A DNA stretch of 64,000 nt, taken from positions 3,595,721-3,659,720 of the forward strand of contig NZ_KB913025.1 of NCBI RefSeq assembly GCF_000384075.1, read 5' to 3'. Both the position numbers and the translations under genes were made by a program. Positions 1 through 7,489 of this stretch are shown one piece after another (position 1 is the first letter of the stretch; every line of letters begins with the position of its first letter). This stretch comes from Methylovulum miyakonense HT12 (GTDB taxonomy: Bacteria > Pseudomonadota > Gammaproteobacteria > Methylococcales > Methylomonadaceae). Under the pieces are notes generated by a model. The model searched no databases, was not told the DNA's origin, and was given only the letters and a program-made list of their open reading frames with translations.

Positions 1-1
1 C

Positions 2-136
2 TTTCATGGTGTCGCCACCGACTATTTGCCGCACTATCTCGGCTGGCGGCGGGTCTTTGAGCAGCACCATAACCCAACACCCCAATGGCTGCTCAATGCC
101 GCCTTGGGGAATTTTCAACAATCAACGGTGACATAG
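2..136 (+). mobile_element. IS1595-family transposase, C-terminal 44 codons
   Basis: The window begins inside a reading frame that stops at a TAG at 134-136. Its start reads FHGVATDYLPHYLGWRR, and this FHGV-x-T-x-YL-x-Y-x-W pattern is typical of the C-terminal end of IS1595 (ISXO2-like) DDE transposases. Only the tail is visible, so I cannot tell whether the element is complete. It lies on the left flank of the accessory island and probably marks an insertion site. The assignment rests on this short motif. Confidence 0.7.
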
Positions 137-160
137 CCTTTCACAAAGCCCACAGGCACA

Positions 161-198
161 AAAAAGCCCGCAAAATTAAACAATTAAGCGGGCTTTGG
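161..198 (+). terminator. Hairpin after the transposase
   Basis: AAAGCCCGC at 163-171 pairs perfectly with GCGGGCTTT at 188-196 across a 16-nt AT-rich loop. It lies 27 bases after the transposase stop and before the primase operon. The 3' arm ends in only three T, so it would be a modest terminator. Confidence 0.45.
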
Positions 199-281
199 TG
201 TACGGCTATGGCAATCAAACAGCAGGGTAATTATACCCGATTGCCTAGCTGTACGCTATCCCGCGATTAAGGATAGCCAAC

Positions 282-1130
282 ATGTGTAAAGAATTTCAAG
301 ACGTAATCAGGGCTGCTGGTTTAGTGCCGCCTGACCATATCCCAACAGGCAAAATTATCGCCTTTGCCGGATTGGACAAACCCAAAACCAACAAGGCGGC
401 GCGTTGCCTTTTGTTCGATGATCGGCGCGGTGGCTGGTTTCAAGATTACACCACCGGACTTTTTGAAGTCTGGCAAGCCAAGCGCGAAAGCCCCTACACC
501 GAAGCCGAACGCGCCGCATTCCGTGAACAATGCGAACGTGACCGACTGGCACGGGAACAAACCCTTATCCAAGCCCACCAGCAAGCCGCCACCAAGGCGC
601 GGAAACTCTGGAAACGCGCCATTTATGCCGATGCCGGCAACGGTTATTTGCATCGTAAACAGGTGCAGCCCAACGGCACGAAAACGGGCGATTCAGGCAG
701 TTTGAAAGGTGTGCTGATTGTTCCTCTTTACGATGAAAGCCTTAAGCTGGTGAACCTGCAATTCATCCAATCGGACGGCACTAAACGCTTCCTGACTGGC
801 GGCAAAAAAAGTGGCTGTTTCTGGTGGCTAGGCAAAAAATCCGCCACCGTGTTGGTTGCCGAGGGTTTCGCCACGGCGGCAAGCTTATGTGAAGCCACGG
901 GCCATCAGGTTTTTATTGCCTTTGACGCGGGCAACCTTGCCAACGTGGCTAAGATCGTCAGGGATAAAAACCCTGATGCCGACATTATCATCATGGGTGA
1001 CAACGACGAGAACCGCACAGGCCAGAAAGCCGCGCACTTTGCGGCCTTGGCGTGTGGTGGAAAATACCTGATACCGCCTGTTATCGGGTATGACTGGAAC
1101 GATGCCGTCAACGCGGGGGTGACGGTATGA
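282..1130 (+). CDS. TOPRIM-domain primase of a mobile element
   Basis: A 282-residue protein whose C-terminal half looks like a TOPRIM domain of phage and plasmid primases. The glutamate motif is VLVAEGFATAASL at about residue 190, DAGN follows near 213, and the metal-binding IIMGDND lies near 237. The N-terminal part has the CLLFDDRRGGWFQDY stretch common in element-borne primases and a charged helical linker at residues 70-110. I see no clear zinc finger. The product would make primers for element replication. The stop overlaps the next start by four bases (ATGA), so the helicase is translationally coupled. Function is inferred from the motifs and the helicase partner. Confidence 0.8.
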   Translation: MCKEFQDVIRAAGLVPPDHIPTGKIIAFAGLDKPKTNKAARCLLFDDRRGGWFQDYTTGLFEVWQAKRESPYTEAERAAFREQCERDRLAREQTLIQAHQQAATKARKLWKRAIYADAGNGYLHRKQVQPNGTKTGDSGSLKGVLIVPLYDESLKLVNLQFIQSDGTKRFLTGGKKSGCFWWLGKKSATVLVAEGFATAASLCEATGHQVFIAFDAGNLANVAKIVRDKNPDADIIIMGDNDENRTGQKAAHFAALACGGKYLIPPVIGYDWNDAVNAGVTV

Positions 1131-3046
1131 GAGGATTGCCAAACCATGACCTGTTTGAAGACCTTGGCGACACCATCGACAAACCGCCTAAAACCCCAAA
1201 GAAACGGGGCAGAAAACCCAAGCCAAAACCTATTGAAGAAAAAACGGGGGTTATCGGTGGTACAGGTGGCACAGCCAGCAACGGCGGGGCTTCCAACGGT
1301 AACACCGCAAAAAGTGAAGGTGTTGGCGGTGTTACCGTCATTGACTTGGATGCCGCCATCGACCCACGGGAAAAAGCCACGCCAAATGTTCATTTGCTTG
1401 ACCGTGACGACAAGAAAAAATCCCAAGCCACCCTTTTGATTGAGCTGGGGCAGAAAAACCGCCTGTTCCATTGCCCCAACATGGACGGCTACGCGCTGAT
1501 TGGCGACTGTCAGGCCGTCATGGCCTTACGTTCAAGGGATTTTCGGGAACACCTCAGCCATGCCTTTTTCAAGCTCACTGGCAAAGGCTGCAATGCCAAC
1601 GCCCTGACCGATGCCTTAGCCACGCTTGAATCCATTGCCAAGTTCAACAACCCTCAGCACGACGTGTATATGCGGGTGGCTAATCTGGACAAGTCCCTCT
1701 ACCTTGATACAGGTTGCCCGGATTGGCGGGTTATCGAAGTCACGGCGGATGGCTGGCGGACGCTGGACAGATCGCCCGTGAAATTCTTTAGAAAACGCGG
1801 TGCGATGGCTTTACCCGAACCCTCGACCCATGGCGACATCACGTTATTGTACAAATACATCAATGTGGAAGCTGCACAACTCCCCTTAGTTGTAGGCTGG
1901 CTATTATGTGCCTTGGCGGGTGTCAAACCCTACCCCATCCTGATATTGCAGGGCGAACAAGGCACGGGCAAAAGCACCACCAGCCGGGTGTTGCGCTCAT
2001 TGGTTGACCCGTCCACAGTCCCCTTGCGCTCACCGCCGAAAGACCCGCGTGACTTGTTGGTGTCGGCAGGCAATAACCATGTCGTGGTGCTGGACAATCT
2101 CAGTGGCCTATCGCCGGAATTGAGCGATTGCCTTTGTCGGCTTAGCACAGGCGGCGGTATCGACCTTCGCGCCCTGTTCACCGACAACGAACAGGTTTTG
2201 ATCGACATCCAGCGGCCTGTGTTAATCAACGGTATTGATGATGTGGCGACCCGCCCCGATTTGGCGGAACGCTCCATTATCATCAACCAGCCCGTGATTG
2301 GGGGAAGCGACCGCAAAGGCGAACTGGAATTCTGGAAAGCCTTCGAGACCGCCAAGCCGCTGATATTGGGCGCATTGCTGGATGCCTTGGTTGCCGGATT
2401 AAATCACCGTGATAGCGTCAAACTCCCTTATAAACCACGCATGGCGGACGTGGCGCAATGGGTGACGGCGTGTGAACAGGGCTTGGAAAGCGTGGGCAGT
2501 TTCATGGCGGCGCATGAGAAAAACCAGAACGAAGCCGTCGAATTGGGCTTGGAGTCTAGCCCTATCGGTTCAGCCATCATGACCTTGGTGTCGGAACGTG
2601 AGCGGTGGCTAGGCAAGCCCACTGAATTGATGGTGGCCTTGGCGGATATTGCGGGTGATTCACAAACCAGGTCGAAAGCCTGGCCACAATCGCCCAAAGG
2701 TTTGAGCAACGCCATAAAACGGCTGATGCCTTCATTGCGTAGAGTCGGCATATCCATTGAAGAAAGCCGGACTATGACGGCGCGGCAATACACAATAGTG
2801 AATACGGGTTTTTATGCGTCATATCCGTCATATCCGTCATGTGATGACCACAGCCCACAGGCGGCGCGGCCTACAGCCATGACGGATAGAATTGAATCCA
2901 TGACGGATAGGCCAGTTATGACGGATAGCATGACGGATAGGAAACAGCCGCAAGCCACGGACGGCGTGGGCTATGACACTTATGACGGATATGACGCTTA
3001 CAAACCCACCCTTCACGTTTTTGATGATGACAAGGGGGTTATATGA
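1127..3046 (+). CDS. SF3-like helicase/ATPase paired with the primase
   Basis: A 639-residue protein. The N-terminus is low-complexity (Lys, Pro, Gly, Thr, residues 15-70). A P-loop, GEQGTGKST, lies at about residues 278-286, followed by a Walker B-like VVVLDN near 322 and a PVLINGIDD / LAERSII stretch resembling the sensor and arginine-finger region of D5/SF3-type replicative helicases. Phage satellites and integrative elements commonly pair a TOPRIM primase with such an ATPase, and this pair overlaps by four bases. The C-terminal 70 residues are disordered and repetitive (SYPS, MTDR repeats) and are encoded by an unusual 10-bp DNA repeat. The next gene also overlaps by four bases. Confidence 0.75.
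   Translation: MRGLPNHDLFEDLGDTIDKPPKTPKKRGRKPKPKPIEEKTGVIGGTGGTASNGGASNGNTAKSEGVGGVTVIDLDAAIDPREKATPNVHLLDRDDKKKSQATLLIELGQKNRLFHCPNMDGYALIGDCQAVMALRSRDFREHLSHAFFKLTGKGCNANALTDALATLESIAKFNNPQHDVYMRVANLDKSLYLDTGCPDWRVIEVTADGWRTLDRSPVKFFRKRGAMALPEPSTHGDITLLYKYINVEAAQLPLVVGWLLCALAGVKPYPILILQGEQGTGKSTTSRVLRSLVDPSTVPLRSPPKDPRDLLVSAGNNHVVVLDNLSGLSPELSDCLCRLSTGGGIDLRALFTDNEQVLIDIQRPVLINGIDDVATRPDLAERSIIINQPVIGGSDRKGELEFWKAFETAKPLILGALLDALVAGLNHRDSVKLPYKPRMADVAQWVTACEQGLESVGSFMAAHEKNQNEAVELGLESSPIGSAIMTLVSERERWLGKPTELMVALADIAGDSQTRSKAWPQSPKGLSNAIKRLMPSLRRVGISIEESRTMTARQYTIVNTGFYASYPSYPSCDDHSPQAARPTAMTDRIESMTDRPVMTDSMTDRKQPQATDGVGYDTYDGYDAYKPTLHVFDDDKGVI
2822..2991. repeat. Seven copies of a 10-bp repeat within the helicase gene
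   Basis: TATCCGTCAT occurs at 2822-2831 and 2831-2840. Its reverse complement ATGACGGATA occurs at 2879, 2900, 2918, 2930 and 2982. Copies lie in both orientations and in more than one codon frame (they encode SYPS, MTDR or YDGY), so the repeated unit is the DNA and not the peptide. This suits iterons for an element-specific binding protein, placed at the end of the helicase gene. Confidence 0.65.
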
Positions 3047-3375
3047 GCCACGCCCTAACCAAAATCAAGGCCGCTGGATTTGTCGTGGAGCTGGACGGGA
3101 TGGACTTAGCGGTAAGTCCGTTTTCCAAACTCACGCCGCCCCAAGTGCTGTTCCTCAAAGCCCATAAGGCCGAAATCATCCAAGAGTTGAAGCAGGAAAA
3201 AGCCAGTAACGATAACCATGCCCCCGAACATGTCTTGGTGGAAGACGATCGCCACTATTGTAGCGAATGCCAACACCTGAATTACCTAGGCCGATGTAAG
3301 GCAAGCCCGACCCGGTACAGTCCAGCGGACACCCACCCGCGCCGATGCGCAATTTACTTAGGAATTAAAAAATGA
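3043..3375 (+). CDS. TubC-like N-terminal domain protein with four-cysteine motif
   Basis: A 110-residue protein. Residues 1-50 (LTKIKAAGFVVELDG ... LKAHKAEIIQELK) look like the TubC N-terminal docking domain fold that recurs in small proteins of integrative elements. The C-terminal half carries C-x2-C-x8-C-x15-C (CSEC near residue 71), which could bind zinc. It overlaps the genes on both sides by ATGA, so it belongs to the primase-helicase operon. The role is unknown; a DNA-binding or adaptor role in replication is a guess. Confidence 0.6.
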   Translation: MSHALTKIKAAGFVVELDGMDLAVSPFSKLTPPQVLFLKAHKAEIIQELKQEKASNDNHAPEHVLVEDDRHYCSECQHLNYLGRCKASPTRYSPADTHPRRCAIYLGIKK

Positions 3376-3653
3376 ACAACGAAGTTTTCGAAAGTTTTCT
3401 GACCAGTTATGAAATTGGCGTACTTACTCAGACACCTCATAAGCGTGTCTTGGAACGGGCCTGTGAAACTTTCTTGGCAGCCAACATTGATCCCAATCAG
3501 TTTTGGTATGACCAGGAATGCCCGCCACGTAAAGTCTTAAGCCTAACCAAACCATTAGCCATCATTGCCTTGAATCACGAATGGTATAGCGATAAAGCGC
3601 GGGCGGCGGTGCTGGACGTGTTCGCTACTTGGGAGCGTAACGTGCTGGATTAA
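3372..3653 (+). CDS. Hypothetical protein, last gene of the primase operon
   Basis: A 93-residue acidic-to-neutral protein that I do not recognise. It has no signal peptide or membrane segment and looks helical. The start overlaps the previous stop by four bases, indicating co-translation. It ends 22 bases before the first attC site, so it is either the 3' end of the element operon or the gene of the first cassette. The operon overlap favours the first. Confidence 0.6.
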   Translation: MNNEVFESFLTSYEIGVLTQTPHKRVLERACETFLAANIDPNQFWYDQECPPRKVLSLTKPLAIIALNHEWYSDKARAAVLDVFATWERNVLD

Positions 3654-3677
3654 ACATTAAACTAAGAGGAATTTGAA

Positions 3678-3796
3678 GCCCAACGTGACGGTAAGGGGCT
3701 GCCCGTTGGTTGCCTACAGCGGAGCCGCCTACCAATGAAAACCAAAAACTTCGCCAGCCATAATGGCGGGCAGTCCCTTTGATCGGCTTGTTGGGC
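3678..3796 (+). repeat. attC site 1
   Basis: It starts with the core GCCCAAC (3678-3684) and ends with GTTGGGC (3790-3796). The inner arms GGTAAGGGGCTGCCCG and CGGGCAGTCCCTTTGA are imperfectly complementary with an unpaired base, the layout expected of a folded attC bottom strand. Confidence 0.85.
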
Positions 3797-4353
3797 ATGA
3801 TGAAGCACAAAAGCCCTAAAGCCGCCAACAACCCAAACAAAAACTAACCCCGGCCGCCCCGCAGTGACGGCAACCCCGCCGCACCCGACAGGCCGGAAGT
3901 GGAAGCCGGAAACCCGGCCGGACAACCGCCAGGCAAAAGCCAAGGCTTCAAGCTTGCCCAAAACACCAACCAAGCAAACCGCCAAAACTGAAGGGGACGG
4001 TTGCGCCACCGCCGCCGGACGGAAACCCCAAACAGCGACATGCCGAAGGTGGAAGCCGGAAACCCGACCGGACAACCACCGGGCAAAATCTAAACCCCAA
4101 CTTTACCCAAAACCTTGGCCAAGCAAACCACCGATGCAGGACAACACACCCGCTACAGCACCCGACCGCCCAAACCAAAGGGGACACAACCCGCAAAACG
4201 CATACGGGAACGGCAAAGCCAACAATCCGCAGCATTCAGGGATAACGCTGAAACCAACCCGCAAAAAAACTAGACAACGGCAACCGACAGCCCGAAAATC
4301 ACCAGCGCCCCACAAGCCTAGCCGACAAGCTGAACCCCGCCCGGACTAAGGCC
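3797..4353 (+). other. Non-coding cassette A, thymine-depleted
   Basis: This cassette body has almost no T on the plus strand; 4141-4200, for example, contains a single T. It holds an internal direct repeat of about 43 bp (near 3896 and 4045, both containing GGAAGCCGGAAACCCG). Reverse-strand ORFs exist only because A-poor sequence lacks stop codons; their predicted proteins are Gly/Phe/Trp/Val-rich and not convincing. Its 3' 150 bp resembles the equivalent part of the cassette at 6192-6649. Confidence 0.6.
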
Positions 4354-4413
4354 GCCCAACGCAAAGCTCAGCGGCGGAGCGTTAGCGGAGTCCGCTGGAG
4401 CGTTGAGTTAGAC
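4354..4413 (+). repeat. attC site 2 (60 bp)
   Basis: It runs from GCCCAAC (4354-4360) to GTTAGAC (4407-4413), with complementary inner arms CAGCGGCGGA and TCCGCTGGAG. The short form resembles the 60-bp sites of mobile and Pseudomonas/Xanthomonas integrons and differs from the 120-bp type of its neighbours. Its right core contains the stop codon of the reverse-strand gene that follows. Confidence 0.85.
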
Positions 4414-5148
4414 CAAGTGCTTTCTAGCATCAGCTTCAAAGGCAGAAATCATACCGTCTATATTCTTTACAACCTCAGAAGCCTTTCCGTCTTTATTGTT
4501 ATTAATGATCCCATAAATAATTGATGAATATGCTTCCGCGATTTCTTTTGCCTTAGATGAAAGGTCTTCGCCAATCCAAAATGAGCAAGAATTCACGGTT
4601 GCCATTAACTCAGAGGTTTTAGAGCCAAAATCGTTAACAGATTCAAGGTAAGATGCCCTATATGACTCTTTTAGATTATCATCTTTTGAAACAATATCGG
4701 CCATGTCCTCAAATGGTCCGGTGCAACTTTGTCTTGCAAAAGCGGTAAGCATCGCATTAAATGCTTTATCGCATTCCCTAATTTTTTGTACAACTAATGA
4801 TATATTCTCAACTTCCTTATCTTTGTTTTTATTTTGCCGATCAATCTCATTTTTATAGTTTTCCAAGGTTTTGCTTAAAATGAGCGGAGCAGGATTAAAG
4901 AAAAAGATAATTACAAACACTGCAATAGCGCCACCTGCACGAATTAGCAGTTCCGTGCCTGTGCTTAGCTCAAGATTTATGAATCCTGGAATCATCGCCG
5001 CAACACCTGAAGCAGCAAGAGAAAGGATGATACGAAAGACGTTGTATTGAAATGCTGTTGGATTTGGATATTTAACCGCAACAACGAGAAGCGTAATAAC
5101 AAAAGATACGCCAAAAAGAAATGCTATGGTTATTTGTGCAATTTCCAT
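4408..5148 (-). CDS. Cassette-borne membrane protein with coiled coil, unknown function
   Basis: A 246-residue protein with three predicted N-terminal membrane helices (about residues 6-26, 40-58, 70-88), then a charged helical segment (residues 98-130) likely to form a coiled coil, then a soluble helical domain. The gene runs opposite to the attC sites, and its TAA stop lies inside the core of attC site 2 (4408-4410). AT content is higher than in the neighbours, as expected of a captured cassette. I do not recognise a family. The membrane-plus-cytosolic-helix layout recalls some defence effectors, but nothing specific supports that. Confidence 0.7.
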   Translation of the reverse strand: MEIAQITIAFLFGVSFVITLLVVAVKYPNPTAFQYNVFRIILSLAASGVAAMIPGFINLELSTGTELLIRAGGAIAVFVIIFFFNPAPLILSKTLENYKNEIDRQNKNKDKEVENISLVVQKIRECDKAFNAMLTAFARQSCTGPFEDMADIVSKDDNLKESYRASYLESVNDFGSKTSELMATVNSCSFWIGEDLSSKAKEIAEAYSSIIYGIINNNKDGKASEVVKNIDGMISAFEADARKHLV

Positions 5149-5170
5149 GATTTAAGTCCCGACGATCAAC

Positions 5171-5293
5171 ATCTAACGTTACGGTAAGGGGCGCGCCGCA
5201 TCTGCGGACTTAAGCGAAGCCCCCGAACCTTGATAAAAACCAAACTTCAAAACCGCCAACGGGCGACGCGTCCCTTTGACTGACTTGTTGGGC
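5171..5293 (+). repeat. attC site 3
   Basis: It runs from ATCTAAC (5171-5177) to GTTGGGC (5287-5293). The inner arms GGTAAGGGGCGCGCC and GGCGACGCGTCCCTTTGA pair imperfectly. It closes the cassette that carries the 246-residue membrane protein and is related to sites 1 and 4. Confidence 0.85.
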
Positions 5294-5327
5294 TGTAAGC
5301 AGCACACCGCAACTAAACTAACACTTC

Positions 5328-5996
5328 CTATGATCCCTTACTAACCATCATTAGTATGCTTCCGCATTCGTTTGTTCGAATTGTTGGAAACCCTCGAGCT
5401 GTCAGAACAGGGCAATCAAGTAAGCCACAAAGAACTGTCATTGAAACGATTTGCTTTTTATTTGGAGTCTTAACGCTTGCCCATTCATCGTAATGTCGAA
5501 AATTTGCGGCGGCTGCTGCAAATATTTCACCAATCGAAAAACCTTTAATCGTTGGACTAGCCGATTTCCATTCATTGTCTGACACATTTAAATCTTGCTT
5601 AAACCGCTGAAGAAGATTGTTTAGAACAACAAAAATTGAGCCTGCTAGAACTGAAGATACTGACTGGCATTCAAGTATGTTGCTGGTTACTTCGTGATAT
5701 TCTCTCGGTTCACGACTTAACGATGGCCCCTCGTCCCGTTCTCTTGCTTTAGATAACTCGTCAAGCTGTCTTGATGCTCGAAGCATTGGGATAAATAATT
5801 CATTTATAGTGGATTCACTTTGACGCCATCTTTCTACTAGCCTAAATATAGCATTCGATTGTATGTTACCCATTTGCAAATCACCGTCACGAGTTATCGC
5901 TAAATCACCGTTTTTGTTTACTTGGAGATCAATTCTGCTTTTCAGGTTTTCCAGTTGAAATTGTGCAAGAGTTTCATCATATCCTTTTAGAGGCAT
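5328..5996 (-). CDS. Cassette-borne hypothetical protein
   Basis: A 222-residue soluble protein of unknown function, starting at the ATG at 5996 (MPLKGYDETLAQFQLENL). The frame stays open further upstream, but that extension reads through attC site 4, so I reject it. The N-terminal 50 residues are charged and include TRDGDLQMG; the middle is helical. Like the previous cassette gene it is antisense to the attC orientation and AT-rich. No signal peptide or clear catalytic motif is visible. Confidence 0.65.
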   Translation of the reverse strand: MPLKGYDETLAQFQLENLKSRIDLQVNKNGDLAITRDGDLQMGNIQSNAIFRLVERWRQSESTINELFIPMLRASRQLDELSKARERDEGPSLSREPREYHEVTSNILECQSVSSVLAGSIFVVLNNLLQRFKQDLNVSDNEWKSASPTIKGFSIGEIFAAAAANFRHYDEWASVKTPNKKQIVSMTVLCGLLDCPVLTARGFPTIRTNECGSILMMVSKGS

Positions 5997-6071
5997 CGTT
6001 AATTTCCGTTTTGTCAAATGATAAATGAAAGCATATTGCTGATGAAATTTAGCTGTAACGATTTTTAATAA

Positions 6072-6191
6072 GCCCAACGTTACGGTAAGGGGCTGCCCGC
6101 GTGATGGCCTACAGCGGAACCGTCCACCTGTGAAAAAACCTAACTTCGCCAGCCGGAACGGCGGGCAGTCCCTTTGACTGGCTTGTTGGGC
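6072..6191 (+). repeat. attC site 4
   Basis: It runs from GCCCAAC (6072-6078) to GTTGGGC (6185-6191) with arms GGTAAGGGGCTGCCCG and CGGGCAGTCCCTTTGA, nearly identical to site 1. It lies 75 bases upstream of the start of the reverse-strand cassette gene. Confidence 0.85.
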
Positions 6192-6649
6192 ATGAGGATG
6201 ACGCTTGGCTCGAATCGGAAAAACCCGCCGCACCGCACTGCCGCACAACGGGAAAGAAACTAACCCCGCCAGGCCCGACAACACCCAACTGAAACCAGCC
6301 CGAAACCACCAAAACCGCCAGCCACAAACCAGAAAACCCAACCGGCAACCGCACAGCAAAAACGAACCGGACAACCCGCCAAAAACCCAAAGCCAACAAA
6401 CCGCCAGAAATGAAGGGAACGACAAAAACCTATGCCGGACAAAAAACTTACAGCGGTGGCAAGCCGCCCAAGCCACAACTTCCACAACCCGCGAAACCGA
6501 TACGGAGACGACCCTGTTGCCAGCACGCAGAATTCAGAGATGACGCTTAACCCAACCCGCAGAGAAACCAAGCAAAGCCAACCGACAGCCCCCACGCCGC
6601 CGCCAATTTACAAGCTCGGGACAACCCCCAACCCACCCGGACTAAGACC
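6192..6649 (+). other. Non-coding cassette D, thymine-depleted
   Basis: The plus strand is A/C-rich and nearly free of T: 6301-6420 contains one T in 120 bases. The 3' part aligns by eye with cassette A, sharing for example CCGACAGCCC and CCCGGACTAAG just before the attC. Long ORFs on both strands here come from this skew and I do not accept them as genes. Confidence 0.6.
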
Positions 6650-6771
6650 GCCCAACTTCGAGCTAAGCACCGATTCCTCGGCGACCTGAACGGAAGGGGG
6701 ATTTGGGGCTTGCCCGTTGGTTGAAAGGTGTGGGGCTGACCGGAATCGTGTGCTTTAGCGAGTTGTTATAC
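6650..6771 (+). repeat. attC site 5 (divergent)
   Basis: It runs from GCCCAAC (6650-6656) to a non-canonical core GTTATAC (6765-6771). The arms GAGCTAAGCACCGATTCC and GGAATCGTGTGCTTTAGC are long and complementary with a few mismatches. The weaker right core may mean a decayed or differently recognised site at the end of the array. Confidence 0.65.
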
Positions 6772-6832
6772 CACGCGACAGGGCAGACCCCAATAAACAA
6801 AAATGCCGCCAAATTTTGCAAAACACCGGTAG

Positions 6833-6899
6833 GTGAAGCGAAGCCGCCTGAGGTCGCATCAACGCTTCCAGTTATGCACTTCAGGCGGCTTCGCTTCAC
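6833..6899. repeat. 19-bp perfect inverted repeat
   Basis: GTGAAGCGAAGCCGCCTGA (6833-6851) is the exact reverse complement of 6881-6899, with a 29-nt loop. AT-rich flanks continue partial symmetry (AAACAAAAA at left, TTTTTGTTT at right). It sits between the cassette array and the restriction gene and could be a terminator, a REP/MITE-like element or a folded recombination site. Confidence 0.7.
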
Positions 6900-7489
6900 T
6901 AATAGCATTTTTGGCGGAATTTTGCAATTTTTTGTTTAATATCAATAGGGAAGCTTGATCGTGGGGAATAACGTTAAGTAGGCACCTAAATAGGCACCTA
7001 AAAAGGTGTATTGAATTACACACAAATAGGTGCATAAATTTTTATCAAGTTCATATAAATCAATAAAATAAGACTATATTATTTTGATATGGGCTTATTT
7101 TTGCCATTGATTTATACACCTCATCCAGAATTTTCCCCTTGATCTTGGCAGGCTTTTATCCTTTTCAGAACAATCATTGCCAATTCGCTTTTTGATTTTC
7201 CAAAAACGGCTCAAAAACTAGCATTGAATCGTCACAAAAAATATTAACGATTACCTGAAAAATAGTGAATTTCCCACTACCTCTAAAAAGCCGTTGTTTT
7301 ACTTTGGTTTTTTCTGAAACTATTTTTTACCATCAGGGGATTTCGGCCTGAAATAAGCACCCTATTTTCAAAAACAACCGCCTTATTTGCCTATATAGCC
7401 ATAGCGTTACGGCGCAAGCAAAATGTCCATTTCCCAGAATAAATAGGATAGACTTACCCCATCCTATTAGCCACACCCCGCATTAATAC
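6900..7489. other. AT-rich leader of the restriction gene with 12-bp tandem repeat
   Basis: About 590 bases with no credible gene. TAGGCACCTAAA occurs twice in tandem (6979-6990, 6991-7002), followed by related half sites AGGTGTA (7004) and TAGGTGCATA (about 7026). Such repeats upstream of a restriction-modification gene may bind a regulator. I cannot place a convincing promoter. Confidence 0.45.

Larger units (their letters stand above)
3678..6771 (+). mobile_element. Integron cassette array without visible integrase (CALIN-like)
   Basis: Five attC sites lie in the same orientation at 3678, 4354, 5171, 6072 and 6650, separating four cassettes. Two cassettes carry one gene each, both on the reverse strand (4408-5148 and 5328-5996), and two carry no convincing gene. 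Sites 1, 3 and 4 are closely related 119-123 bp sequences, as in sedentary chromosomal integrons, while sites 2 and 5 differ. No tyrosine-recombinase integrase gene is seen in the window, so this fits a cluster of attC sites lacking an integrase, or the distal part of a longer array. Confidence 0.8.

Noticed and set aside
85-270. Small ORF after the transposase
   Set aside because: It overlaps the transposase tail and the hairpin and encodes nothing recognisable.
3662-4349. Long ORFs on both strands in cassette A
   Set aside because: They arise from the lack of T (plus) and A (minus), which removes stop codons; the predicted proteins are low-complexity and some read through attC sites.
5997-6485. 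N-terminal extension of the second cassette gene to 6485
   Set aside because: It translates attC site 4 and the T-depleted cassette; the ATG at 5996 is the first plausible start.
6109-6689. Several ORFs of 85-112 codons in cassette D
   Set aside because: Same composition artefact; no ribosome sites, no recognisable domain, and overlap with attC sites 4 and 5.
3678-6771. Integron integrase within or beside the array
   Set aside because: No ORF near the array shows tyrosine recombinase motifs.
6833-6899. Retron or other reverse-transcriptase-linked RNA
   Set aside because: No reverse transcriptase gene is present near the inverted repeat.
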